Of a stretch of 16,257 bases of DNA, positions 1-9,566 are shown piece after piece. The position numbers were made by a program, and so were the translations under genes. Each line of letters opens with the position of its first letter. Positions within the stretch are counted from its first letter, which is position 1. The notes below the pieces were generated by a model that did no database searches, was not told the DNA's origin, and saw only the letters and a list, made by a program, of their open reading frames with translations. The stretch is from Chalciporus piperatus (Eukaryota; Basidiomycota; Agaricomycetes; Boletales; Boletaceae), in assembly GCA_038093975.1 (NCBI GenBank), contig JBBPTG010000401.1:1-16257 (forward strand), read 5' to 3'.

Positions 1-1
1 C

Positions 2-292
2 ACGAGCCCGATCACCTTCAACCCACGTCCTCTTGACCCTGAAACACCCTTCAACTCGCAATCATCCGAAGTTGCCCTCACGACGCCAGATGCAGACATG
101 CCATCCATGGGCCGCCCCGGCGATAATGGGGATGAATCATCAGATCTTCCCGCGACCATTGACGATTATACCCACCCTCAAAAAATGCCTCCACAGTGGA
201 CGGTCACTGCTACGATCGATGAGGACGTGGACTTCAATGAGAGGAGGCGGACAACAGCCGTGACTAGTGAGCCACGTCTAATTCGGTGGTGA
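2..292 (+). CDS. Partial 3' coding end of an unrecognised gene
   Basis: The frame is open from the window edge to a TGA at 290-292, giving at least 96 codons with no start needed inside the window. The translation is polar and acidic (PSMGRPGDNGDESSDLP, then TIDEDVDFNERRR), the kind of soluble, low-complexity tail common at the C-terminus of basidiomycete proteins, including membrane proteins. I see no domain, motif or membrane segment and cannot name it. The start is outside the window. An internal ATG at 98 would give 64 aa, but the reading frame looks equally coding upstream of it, so a longer exon is preferred. It could be a chance open frame. Confidence 0.35.
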   Translation, partial: TSPITFNPRPLDPETPFNSQSSEVALTTPDADMPSMGRPGDNGDESSDLPATIDDYTHPQKMPPQWTVTATIDEDVDFNERRRTTAVTSEPRLIRW

Positions 293-992
293 TGGTGAGA
301 CTGAAAATGATGCCTATGTTTAGCATCCAGCCGTGTTGTGCCCAGTAAGCCAAACTTGATACCGGCCATCTGGCGAATGATTCTATTTCAGATGTATGTT
401 CCATTAACTCGGTCATGAACCTGTGAATCTTGACGTGTTGCGCTGGGTTGTGATCGTAGGGTATTTTTCCTGATTGAATGTCTTGCTGCGACGTCGACCA
501 TTGTTGATGTTGCAACATCTCGGCCGACACCAACTGCATTTGGTTCACAGCACATTGCCCTCGTTTTAGTGGGGTGGGGACCTGCTGTGGTGTTCGGTGA
601 GACAACATTTATGATCCTCCAGAGTTAGTGTGCGATGACACGGCGAATTTTAATCACAGGGCATCTACCAGCTGTTCGAAGTCAGCTGATCTTTTGGAAA
701 AGATAGGTCATGGAGGTGTTTACTGAAAAATGTTGTGGACTACTTGGGCTTACCCATGGCGCGGATTTTATGATAGTCGTTTGACTTGTGCAAGCTCTAC
801 TAATGCTGTTCTGAAGTGTACTGTACGAAAGATTGTACCATGTCGAGGATGATCGATTGACGCTCTGGTCGGCATTCCGGGTATACACTACATCTACTAC
901 TAGGGCAGTATCCCAGAGTGCAAGACCGCCGTGTTAGCGTCGAAAGTGTTGTCGATACCATATTATCGCAAAACCAATTGCAAAGAACCAAC

Positions 993-1013
993 GATGATCG
1001 ATGATCGATGATC
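993..1013. repeat. GATGATC repeated three times
   Basis: Three perfect head-to-tail copies of GATGATC, followed after a few bases by another GATGATC-like stretch (CCGGATGATC). It is a simple short tandem repeat with no evident function. Confidence 0.8.
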
Positions 1014-1439
1014 CCGGATGATCTGCCACTTGACGAGCATCGGTAGCAATTCTATAGTAGCTCACAAGCGATGGCCGATGAGTGCAGCGCGAGACACTGT
1101 ACACGCCCAAATCTTGTAAAGGTTCCAATGAGGCTTAGCGGGGATTAGGTTCGCGAAGGGGTGTGGGGGGGTTCGCTGGGGAAATTTCGGCATATGTACC
1201 GCCATCCATACCAAATAGATATGATTTATGTCAGCCTTCGGGGGACTCCTCCGTGTTGTCGCGTACCCCAATTGTTGGCTCTCGGTTGACATTGGGCCTC
1301 CATCTGGCCGGAAGCGTTCACTTGGAGTCGTTCCTCTCGGTCCGGCTATACTTCTTAGGTGATGTTACCACATGGCTATGCTTGTGTCATACACTTGCCT
1401 CAGGCTGCCGGTAAGGCCGTCACCAACTCATGAGGTCAG

Positions 1440-1799
1440 TCAGAGGTCATGCTGAACGTGGTGTCTATGATAAATCAATATACGACAAATGTTAGTCCCA
1501 GCGCCTTGATGACACGCAAAATCAACACGGGCGGTATATCCGCATACACACCTCATTGGGGACACGACTGATATGCAGGCTATGGCGGCCTCATGGGTGC
1601 CCAATGCCAGCAATGAGGCTGCGCTCACAGGAAGAAAAGTGATGCCGCGGGCCAGAATGATAGAACCGATAGGGAACGGTAGAAAAAACCCTCAAAACGA
1701 TGTTATTATTCTGGAGATAAGTATAGTGATCGTGCCGACGCAGAGAATGGAATATAGTCCGAGGGGAAGCAGGAACAGGTATGCGAGTGAGCGGTTGAA
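1440..1799 (-). pseudogene. Possible remnant of a membrane-protein reading frame
   Basis: On the minus strand one frame reads a strongly hydrophobic run (LAYLFLLPLGLYSILCVGTI) from about 1799, meets a single TGA at 1692-1694, and continues in the same frame with further hydrophobic residues (PIGSIILARGITFLPV) down to 1440. The look is of two membrane spans broken by a stop. It lies in the same frame as, and just after, the stop codon of gene A, which may be chance. No family is recognised, no start or splice pattern is convincing, and ordinary base composition could produce the same appearance. Confidence 0.18.
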
Positions 1800-1811
1800 T
1801 GACTCTAGATA

Positions 1812-4800
1812 TTACCATATGAGTTTCTCGTTTATGTCTCGGAGCCATGGAATTGTGACTTTGTCGAACGGGGGACTACCAGATTGAGAGGGGGATGGTG
1901 GATATGTCTGCAGATCGTTCTGAAGGCATTTCGTGAACATTCTATAATCATATGTAATTGGAGAGGGATTCAGCGGACGAATTGAATCTGTCACTCACTC
2001 TTCCATGTACCGCTGACGGCCTTGGACTGTCCTCTCGTTCTTCGTGGCGTCCGTTCGGGCTTCAACCAGCAGCTTGTCCACAAATTCCCAGAACTCGCTG
2101 TTGATCCAAATCTTTTCTTTGCCCCGTTTGTCTGCCTGGTCCGGAGCTTCAGTCGCTCGCTGTTCTCCTTCTACGGTCTCGTTTCTATTTGCATCGCCAT
2201 CATCATTACCGCCATCCTGACCGTCATCACCATTGTCGCCATTCTCGGTGCCCGCCGCGCCTGCAGATGCTCCTGGCGTGAGCTGTAAGTTCCTGGATTT
2301 CTCAGCCCGGGCCAGTACACCTTCTTCGACCTTCTCATTGAAGAGGGTCATCGAGTAACGCTGAAATTTAAAATATGTACTAGACACCAACACAAGATGT
2401 TCACATACATACCAGAAAGGCGTAGCGAGCCCAATGGTTGAGCGTGAGTTCGAAGTGGTTACCGGGTGCTAGTGTCTTCGCAAGAACTGAGATGTGACCT
2501 TTCTGCTTAATGCTATTCGCCAGCTTCGAAACGTTTGATTAATAAGCAACCCACGCCAATCATGTGCTGATAACTACCTTCTGTTTCATATTGGAACGCT
2601 GCGAGGTGAGAAGATCCTTCATCAATGTAGAAATCTCCTCCAGCATCTCAGGGTCTTGAATAGATTCCTCCGGAATCTTGAATGCAGGCAAATTGTTCTT
2701 CGCATAAGCCTGAGATTGTAAGTAATGAATCTTGTATGGTTACTAGGGTTCGTCACGGGTGACACCGCGGGTCTACCAACAGACACCGTACCCGTACCCG
2801 CCAATACCGTACCGTGCAGGGTACGGGTTCTACACCGACCCGTCGCACCCGCGGTGTTCGATAGGTACTAGCAGTGCCAAAACTGCACCGAGCTCATCGA
2901 TGCAACTGTAATGATGATACAGGCTAGAAATCAAGAAAATGAATACATGGTATTTATTCAGAAGCGCGTTTTCGTTTCTGTGTACTACCACGACGAAGGA
3001 TGGTCACCAGCTCATTCAGAGATACAAGATCATTCCGAATCCATGAACCAAGACAAAGTAAAGCTCGTGTTGATTGGCCCGATAACCTGTTGCGTGTAAA
3101 ATGGAGGAGTTGTCGACCTTGTGAAAATACACGCTCGACTGAAGTTGAAGTTGCTGTTTAACCATGTCATCGACTCGGACAAGGTACTGTGACTCGGAAG
3201 TGTGTAAACTGACCTGGAGCGCTAAGATAGTCTAATGCCATGCGAGAGAGGGATGGGTAAGTTGACTTGTTATTAACCCACCATTGCAGTGGGTCTTTGA
3301 CACGTTCAGTGGGCTTCTGCAAGTACTCGTCAAGCTCGTCAACGTAGGTGGTCTGCACGAGCGAAATATCTCCGAAGTCATCCATGCCATGAGGCATCTT
3401 CAAATACCAGTAAGTGCTATATAGTAACGTACTGCGTGAAAACGAACCTCAGATTCCATCGACTTGGCATGAGAGTGTGTTGAATGATCTTCAACTCGAT
3501 CACGGTAATTGATGATCCACTCCTCACGGACGAGATTCTCGGCGACCTCGATCCATTCTTCTTGCCACTTATGCACACAAAAGTATTCGAGCTTCAGGCC
3601 AGGATGAAGCACTAGTACAAAATGTTAGCCCTGACAGACATAGCCTGAGAGTGAATGTACCCATAGCAATCCGATAAATATGCGAGTCATCCGTCGCTTT
3701 CCAGTAACGGTCCATCTTGTTACGAGCAAGTTTCATCGCAGCGAGGATTGCTGGGTCAAACTTTGCCTTCAATTTGGAATCTAGATGGCCGTCAAGTTTG
3801 TCCATGGCTGGTATTACTGCAGCGACTGATGCCGAATCTTGGGAGAAAAACAAAGTTGCTTGCTTGTACCGCTACACAACAGAGATGCTCGTAAGTACCA
3901 GACTCGATGTAAGCCACTAGTGTACCTCTAGGACAGTGACGAGATCTTCTACTATCTTCCAGTCCAAATCACTAAGCTCGTACTTGCGGAACTGCGGAAG
4001 CTTCTTATCGACAGTGAATGTGTCGACGACTTTGCGGTACTTGAGTACAAAGCCAAGCATATCGTAGGTCGAGTTCCAGCGTGTCACAACATCACGTGGA
4101 ATCAACCTGGACTTGAGCTTTGCATGTTCGCAGTGCTCCCGCCATGCAGGCAGTCCCTTGGTTGTCGAGTGAATGATTGCAAACGAGAGTTGCCGAATCT
4201 TAAATTCGCAAAGCATCAGTAATCATCAAATGAAGGTGAATAGTCACCACTAACCTTTGTGATAACATCGCGAGCCAACATCATATCTTGCACAACATGA
4301 GCCTTTTCTGTCTCGTCTAACTTCTCAAGTTCGTCAATTCCATCATCCGGGTCATCGACAGGCTCCTCGATCAAGACATTCACATCCCCATCATCTTCGT
4401 CATCATCTACATCATCAAAAAGAAGTGGAATATCACTGTTGTCATCGTCGGCATCATCGTCGGTTGTGTGATTGTCGATACCAGGGTTAAGAGGCCTTAA
4501 AAGCGCTTTCACGGCCAACTGAATTGTATGATTGAAACAACGAATGCGGTTGGACATCTCAAAGGAGTTATCGCGCTTTGCAAGCGCGACCACCTGAGTG
4601 TCATTAGATGCTGCATTGTCAGCGGTTATGGCCAAGACCTAGGCCCGGGGTCTTCGTTAGAGTGACCCAAAAATACGTCAGAGAGATTACGGACCTTCTG
4701 GTTGATATCAAAGCGTATCAACATGTCCTGAAAGGCCTTGGCCATAGCAACTCCTGTATGCGACTGACGACCATGAGTAAATGATGCCATAAACGACTAA

Positions 4801-7070
4801 GGGTCTTACTGTTGCAAGCTCGACAATATCCAGCAAGAAAGTGAACATTTTTCCCTCGTGCTCGAGGTGCACGGTCCACGCCACAAAGGCACGATGATTT
4901 GGTGACGTCCAAGCATCTGTGGCGAAGTGAAGGCGCCCAGGATAAGTCTAAACAGTGCTTAGATATGATACAGATCATGTAGTGGTACGAACTGTACCTG
5001 CAACAACTCAGTAATCGTATCCTGGAAACCCTGGAATGATGCTCGTATATCACGAGAGATGGTTGAGGGCGAAGGCAAGTCAAGGTTCGGGCGTCCTGCT
5101 TTCAAGAGGTCACGAAGAGCTCGGTCATTGATGACATTGATTGGGCGGTTGCTCTCTGCAATCCAGCGCACAAGTTGTGCCCTAAAATGTATCATCAGGA
5201 GCTGAACATCGTGATCAAGCTGAACACACATACCGAACTTCGTCATTGGAATACATGCGGTAAGAAGGGTTAGGGGGCTGTTGTCCCTGACGAGCGAAGG
5301 CAGCATGTATTGAGCCGCTCGGTCCTCCGACAGGATTTCCACTAATGGCACCGTCAACTGCCTCCTTACCGAAGCAGGCGATCGCATGGCTCTTTAGATT
5401 TGTCGTAGAGGACTTATCCTTGGAGTCTTGATACCGACGAACACCACCGGCTGGATTTTTGCACTTCTTTGCCCCACAGGGAAAGAAGTGCACCAGGCGT
5501 CCATCAATGAACTGAACGGAAACTGCATCGATCTTGAAAAAAGAGTAAATCGGCGAGCGCCAATTCTTTTTCAAGGTAGCTATGACAAGGAATGAGGAAA
5601 CGTAACAGGAAAACGTGAATGTCGGGCTTACCGAGGTCGCGTTCATGATCTACGTCAGTACTAGTACTACTGACACGATGATCAGTGGCGTCGGGACCGC
5701 GGCTAGCTACGGTATCATCAACTTCATCGACGTCGATGACAGTAGCAGCTGGAGAAGGTGCAACGGCAGGCGGTTTCGGCATACTGTCAGTAACCGGTGC
5801 CAACTGAGAGGATTTTGCCTTCTTGACGGCCCTGGGCGGGATGACAAGGGTCAGCTTTCCACCGGCAGAACGATCTTTATCGAAAGAGGCCCGGGGGGGC
5901 ATGGCAACGAGTAGCAGGAAGGGGCGCAGACGATGGGCAAGTTGGTAGAGGGTGAAAGACGACGAGGCCGTTGACCATCATTGCCTCGACCACACCCTCT
6001 TTATACCGAGGGCAAGAAGACTCCAAGTCTTATCATTGTTTCTGTTCGGTGCAGCAAGTGGCTGATGGATTTCTTCGTTTGCTTTGCAAACGATTCACAG
6101 ATTCTATCAGCGTGAATTCAGCAACTCGAGTCGAGCGGATGAGAAAAAGAAATAGTAACCATTGTTTTCGTGTGAAGAGGATGCAACCTATTTTGTCTTC
6201 TGCTCGTATTTTGATTCACGACCCCGGAAGACTCGGAGAAATAAGAAGGCTACTTACTTTGATTTACAACATGATAAGCTTCAGGTCCCTGAGGGAGATA
6301 AGGAACACCGTACACCGCGGGTACGGTGCTCGGTACTGGCACAAGGGTTAACCTTCCCTACCGTACCCGAACCCGCCAGACCCGTACGCCAAAACCCGCG
6401 GTGTAACCCGTACCCGTGGTGAACCCTAATGGTTACTGATCGTTGTGCTCACTAAGATGTGGGCAGCGAGGCCAATAACATATGCGGTCAGGTTGGGGGA
6501 CAGCAGACAGCAACGAAGACGATCCTTCAGGACATCCTGAAGTAAATTAGTGCCACACGGTAAGTCATTTCTTGAACGTCCAACCTTGAACTCTTCCGAC
6601 CTGAGGTATTTGCGAGCCTCATCCTTTTGACCATCTTGTTTCAGGACCATGATAGTCGCCTGGAGTTTGATCATCATATCACTCTCCTTCAACTAGACAT
6701 TTGATGTTTCAGGATACAGATTACCCACGAATGCCGACTGGAGCGCTCAGCGTACCTGTGCAAAATTATCCAATGCCTGGGGTGGAAGGCCCATCTCCAC
6801 GCAAGTTTTCTCTGCAAACTCCCTTCGCCGTTTAACCTCACGATCGTCCATGCCCTCACTTGACTCGGAGCGAGGACGACGTTGAGCAGCTGATGTGAGA
6901 TCCCCGTCAACTTCGGGTTCACTACTTTGTGCACGCGGTGAGATTCTCCTGGTTGTATCGGCTGCTGCGTCCTGCTGCGTTCGAGCTTGACCAGGATTGT
7001 TGTTGGTTCCTGGACTTGACTGATTTCTAGTCATTCCTAGATCTCTTTGAAAACGGGCAAGGAGGCTCAT
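1812..7070 (-). CDS. Gene A: uncharacterised agaricomycete protein, host to an intronic hAT
   Basis: Six exons: 6756-7070, 6453-6692, 2578-2709, 2413-2523, 1999-2360 and 1812-1941. They total 1,290 nt (429 aa plus stop) with every junction in frame. Introns are 63, 50 (before insertion), 54, 52 and 57 bp. The ATG at 7068-7070 sits in a good context (GCCACAATGAG). Residues 1-100 are polar with a basic patch (REVKRRREF). A helical middle (LRCCLLSPNLTAYVIGLAAH; NHFELTLNHWARYAFL) is followed by an Asp/Gly-rich linker and a FWEFVDKLL motif near the C-terminus. From memory this layout recurs in many agaricomycete hypothetical proteins of unknown function. I name no activity. A 48-nt stretch at 6537-6584 could be an additional in-frame intron. 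Gene A starts 157 bp after gene B stops, on the same strand. The 3.7-kb hAT in intron 2 may or may not still be spliced out. Confidence 0.68.
2736..2743. repeat. Left target-site duplication of the hAT
   Basis: ATGGTTAC directly precedes the element end TAGGGTTC. The identical 8 bases follow the other end at 6429-6436. An 8-bp duplication is the hallmark of hAT integration. Confidence 0.95.
2744..2857. repeat. Left hAT end with subterminal foldback
   Basis: Terminal TAGGGTTC is followed by ACACCGCGGGT (2762-2772) and, about 75 bp further in, its reverse complement ACCCGCGGTGT (2847-2857). Several CCGTACCC-like motifs lie between. The same pair occurs at the right end, so the 11-bp motif occurs four times in the element. 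Confidence 0.85.
2954..5902 (-). CDS. hAT-family transposase (intact, 11 exons)
   Basis: Exons: 5632-5902, 5234-5579, 4998-5181, 4810-4947, 4695-4763, 4255-4638, 3926-4198, 3661-3871, 3448-3611, 3214-3397 and 2954-3153. They total 2,424 nt, 807 aa, with ten GT-AG introns of 46-60 bp. In order: basic/proline-rich N-terminus; BED-type zinc finger (C125, C130, H155, C159); first catalytic Asp in FATDAWTSPN (D278); second in LAITADNAASND (D343); CFNH (C370/H373); an Asp-rich insert near 390-440; TRWNSTYDML (R504/W505); dimerisation region with QWW at 718-720 and YPSLSRMALDYLSAP; catalytic Glu in SVERVFSQ (E748); and a basic tail KRKR. These match the DDE/RNase-H residues known for Hermes-type hAT enzymes, which cut and paste their element in the nucleus. 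No stop, frameshift or missing key residue is seen, so activity is plausible but unproven. Confidence 0.93.
5903..6428 (-). promoter_or_regulatory. 5' region and right end of the hAT, with TATA box
   Basis: This 526-bp stretch has no gene. It holds a minus-strand TATAAA at 6000-6005 (context CGGTATAAAGAGG), about 100 bp upstream of the transposase ATG and a plausible core promoter, then unassigned sequence, then the GC-rich terminal repeat block from 6300. The promoter call rests on motif and position only. Confidence 0.5.
6312..6428. repeat. Right hAT end with subterminal foldback
   Basis: ACACCGCGGGT at 6312-6322 and its reverse complement ACCCGCGGTGT at 6394-6404 flank CGTACCC-rich sequence. 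The outermost bases GAACCCTA end at 6428. This mirrors the organisation of the left end, though the outer inverted repeats differ by a few bases and a short gap. Confidence 0.85.
6429..6436. repeat. Right target-site duplication of the hAT
   Basis: ATGGTTAC, identical to the copy at 2736-2743. Confidence 0.95.
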
Positions 7071-7439
7071 TGTGGCGGGTGAACAGTTGAGCGTGACAGA
7101 GACGAGGGCAGGAGCAGCACGGAACTCTCCACTCCAAAGTGGATGTGATACACGGAATACGTAACACCCATTTGCATTGTATCGCACAAGAAAATTATTC
7201 CGAGGGACACCTGTTAGATTCTTAATTCTACGAGTTGTATTCTAGGTGAAAAGTATTAAGAAACTGAAATGTCGTCTCCCCAGCTTGGCGTTGCGGCGGA
7301 TTCTGAACACTACTATTGCTGCTAGGAGATTGACCAGAAATTGTCGTCGTAAATGCTACCGGAGCATGACTACTGCTGACGGATCCAACCCAGTGGCCTT
7401 GTTGATCTGGTAGTATGGTGGTAGGCTGCTGATGCATCG

Positions 7440-7649
7440 GAGGGTAATGGTATGGACCGTACGGTCCCGTGTGCGGGGGTGGTGCTACGTGGTGCGATGG
7501 CTGATAATAATGAGATTGAGCTTCTGGCGGAGGGGCTGGTGCCGGAGGGTAATGGTATGGACCGTACGGTCCCATGTGCGGGGGTGGTGCTACGTGGTGC
7601 AATGGCCGATAATAATGAGATTGAGCTTCTGGCGGAGGGGCTGGCGTCA
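7440..7649 (-). repeat. 105-bp in-frame tandem duplication in gene B
   Basis: Two adjacent copies with a period of exactly 105 bp (35 codons) begin at 7440 and 7545. Over about the first 100 bases I count three differences. All three change the residue (R/Q, L/S, M/T in the PPPEAQSHYY and VAPPPH units). The copies encode part of a proline/tyrosine/histidine-rich tail. Confidence 0.9.
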
Positions 7650-8588
7650 GTGTTGGATACGGGGGAGGCGCTTGTGTGACTCGGAAAGAGGGTCCGGGGG
7701 TGCTGGAGGTGCCGCTTGGATCTGGCGATGTCCCATTGTCTGTTTGTGCGACGTCTGTGCTCGCCCCCTTCTTCCTTGTATTTCCCTTGGGCTTTGCCTT
7801 TCGTGATGCCGCCCCGGCCTCCCTGCTCCCTCCCTTTGACTTCTTTGACCTATCAAATGCCGGTTGCTCGGTCTGGGGGACGTTCTGTGTGTTGGTGACA
7901 GAATCACCTGCGACGGGACTTTCCTCAGTGCCTTTTGGAGTGCGCACCAATTTTGCAGCACGGAGCCGCAGAGTCTGGTGATCCGAGTTGGAAACCAATG
8001 GCTCCTTGTTTTGACTGTGAAGACTGGGGGGAAGCACACTTAGGATGCGCTGGTAGTTATGCAGGGCGTGCGTATTTAGGAGGTATGCATTGGTGGGAGA
8101 GTGATCCACGAGGTTTTTTGTGCGTGCGGTGATCAAGCGCTCTTGACGCTCGTGAACTTGCTGGACTGCAGTGCAACTCGACGACCCACAGTCGTGTTGG
8201 ACATTGACCGTACAAAAAATATCCTTGAAAACGTGATTTAGCAGTTGTTCGGGTTCGAGTTGTAGGGTCAAATATACCTTCGGTTTGACAACAAATTTTT
8301 GTTCGGGAACAGCATATTTGATGCACGGAACAAGTAGTTGAGGATGAAGGTCAGGAAGGAATTCAAGCTGACTGATGACGACATGTGACACTGAGCGTGG
8401 CTCATCATGGGGGCTGAGGATCTCGATCACTGTGCCAATGAGACATTGATGATCGCGCTGCAGAATGACATGGTTTCCGAGTTTGGCTTTATCACCATCG
8501 GCAGTGAAGAACGAGCTGACGCGATAGAATAACGAGGTCGCTGTAATCTCGTGTGCACCGGGTGAGGAAAGTGTCGCGGCTTGGGTCG

Positions 8589-8596
8589 TTTGCCAT
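8589..8596. repeat. Left target-site duplication of the 962-bp element
   Basis: TTTGCCAT, identical to 9559-9566, directly abutting the TAGTGATGTGCA terminus. Confidence 0.9.
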
Positions 8597-9558
8597 TAGT
8601 GATGTGCAGGGCCCAGGTCGGGCTCAAAGCCCCAGGTCGGGTCGGGCTTAGAAGGGCTCGGGCCCAGCTAAATTGTGAGCCCGAGCCCTTGTTGACGGCC
8701 CAGGTCAGGCCCAGGTCGGGCTCGGGCTTGAGCCGCGGCTTGTCCAACGACTCACGCGATCAACAACAATGGCTGAGGAAGACAGTCAGGTGACACACGA
8801 ATGGTCAACAATAACATACCTGAGAGTTACTCGATGAATCAAGTGGCCACGTCGATGTGGAATCTGGATGGTGGGTTGGGGCTTGAAACAGGCAAGTCAA
8901 GCGAATCGGGAGCTGTCAAAGGCGTCGAAAGTTGATTGGGAATGCTCGAGACCACAAAAGGGCATTGAACCAGTTGGGAAGTGATGGAGAGCGAATGGAA
9001 GGATCCAGGGATGCTCAGAGATGAGCAGCTCGAGTGGGAGGACGATGAAATGTGTCAATCAAGGGGGAGAGAAGGATGTCAAAGAAACCGGTCAGCTCAA
9101 TGCAACGAGCAACAAGGATGTACCACAACCACTCCAAGACTGTCCTCCACCTATGTCCAGTCCCAACGAATCATCCGGCACATGAATGCGTGACCGCGAG
9201 GACAAAAACGAGCCGAGTTCACGATGCAGCAGCATAGGCGCACGAACAGAGTCGTGTGGCCATACAGCTGCATTGAGGACTCGACAAGTCGAGCAGGAGC
9301 ATCGGAAAGCAGTTGAAGATGATGAAGACAACACATCAAATGTGTCAAATCAAAACCAAGTGGTGACGAAGTTGAGGAGTCGAGCGAGACAAGTCAAGGG
9401 GTGAGGCTGGGGCTCAGGCCTAAGGCCCAAGGCCCATCAATAATGAAGCCTGAGCCCTGAGCCCAATGAAGCCCTAGAGAGGGCCGGGCCAGGCCCGGGC
9501 TTCAAAAGCCAGGCCTGGGTCGGGCTCAGGGCTTGAGCCCGAGCCTTGCACATCACTA
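8597..9558. mobile_element. Non-autonomous hAT-like element, 962 bp
   Basis: The ends are TAGTGATGTGCA at 8597 and the exact 12-bp reverse complement TGCACATCACTA ending at 9558, flanked by perfect 8-bp duplications TTTGCCAT. Beyond the 12 bp, both ends consist of about 150 bp of GGGCTCGGGC/CCCAGGTC-type repeats that are roughly inverted to one another. The central part (about 8746-9400) has only short frames and no transposase motif. The 8-bp duplication suggests hAT mobilisation in trans, but its termini differ from those of the 3.7-kb hAT, so a different transposase is likely. It sits in the last coding exon of gene B. Its length plus one duplication is 970 bp, not a multiple of three. Confidence 0.9.
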
Positions 9559-9566
9559 TTTGCCAT
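9559..9566. repeat. Right target-site duplication of the 962-bp element
   Basis: TTTGCCAT, identical to 8589-8596. Confidence 0.9.

Larger units (their letters stand above)
293..1811. other. Stretch with no assignable gene
   Basis: About 1.5 kb between the partial gene at the left edge and the stop of gene A. Both strands carry only short frames with no recognisable motif and no convincing chain of exons. The contents I can point to are a 7-bp triplicate repeat at 993-1013 and a hydrophobic minus-strand frame at 1440-1799. It may contain the 3' flank of gene A and eroded gene remnants. Confidence 0.5.
2744..6428 (-). mobile_element. Complete autonomous hAT transposon, 3,685 bp
   Basis: The ends are inverted: TAGGGTTC at 2744 and GAACCCTA ending at 6428. 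The inverted similarity continues inward with a small gap (CACGGGT, then ACACCGCGGGT on both sides). The element is flanked by perfect 8-bp duplications ATGGTTAC. It encodes one intact transposase on the minus strand (2954-5902). The outer ~115 bp at each end are rich in CGTACCC/ACCCG motifs and carry an inner foldback, probably transposase binding sites. Identical duplications and an unbroken gene point to recent insertion. It lies in intron 2 of gene A, in the same transcriptional direction. Confidence 0.95.
2710..6452 (-). other. Intron 2 of gene A, 50 bp split by the hAT insertion
   Basis: The donor GTGAGC is at 6452-6447 and the acceptor TCTCAG ends at 2710, with a branch-like CTTAC just before it. 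Removing 2744-6428 and one 8-bp duplication leaves a 50-bp phase-0 intron, the usual size for this gene. The flanking codons then join in frame (AAHIL to AYAKNN). As it stands the intron is 3,743 bp, far longer than all others in the window. Confidence 0.75.

Noticed and set aside
264..608. 114-aa minus-strand open frame
   Set aside because: No motif, no neighbouring exon that joins in frame, and nothing recognisable. Treated as chance.
6537..6584. Additional 48-nt intron in gene A exon 2 (GTTGGA...TTCAG)
   Set aside because: The donor is weak and the stretch is open and a multiple of three, so coding and spliced versions cannot be told apart. The simpler unspliced exon was kept.
7432..7806. 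Plus-strand open frames opposite the gene B tail
   Set aside because: They are antisense shadows of the repetitive GC-rich coding sequence, with Trp/Arg-rich translations and no homology I know.
8589..9566. The 962-bp element being spliced out of gene B as an intron
   Set aside because: Although its end creates a branch-like CACTAAT, the nearest donor and acceptor (GTGATG, CCCAAG) do not restore the frame.
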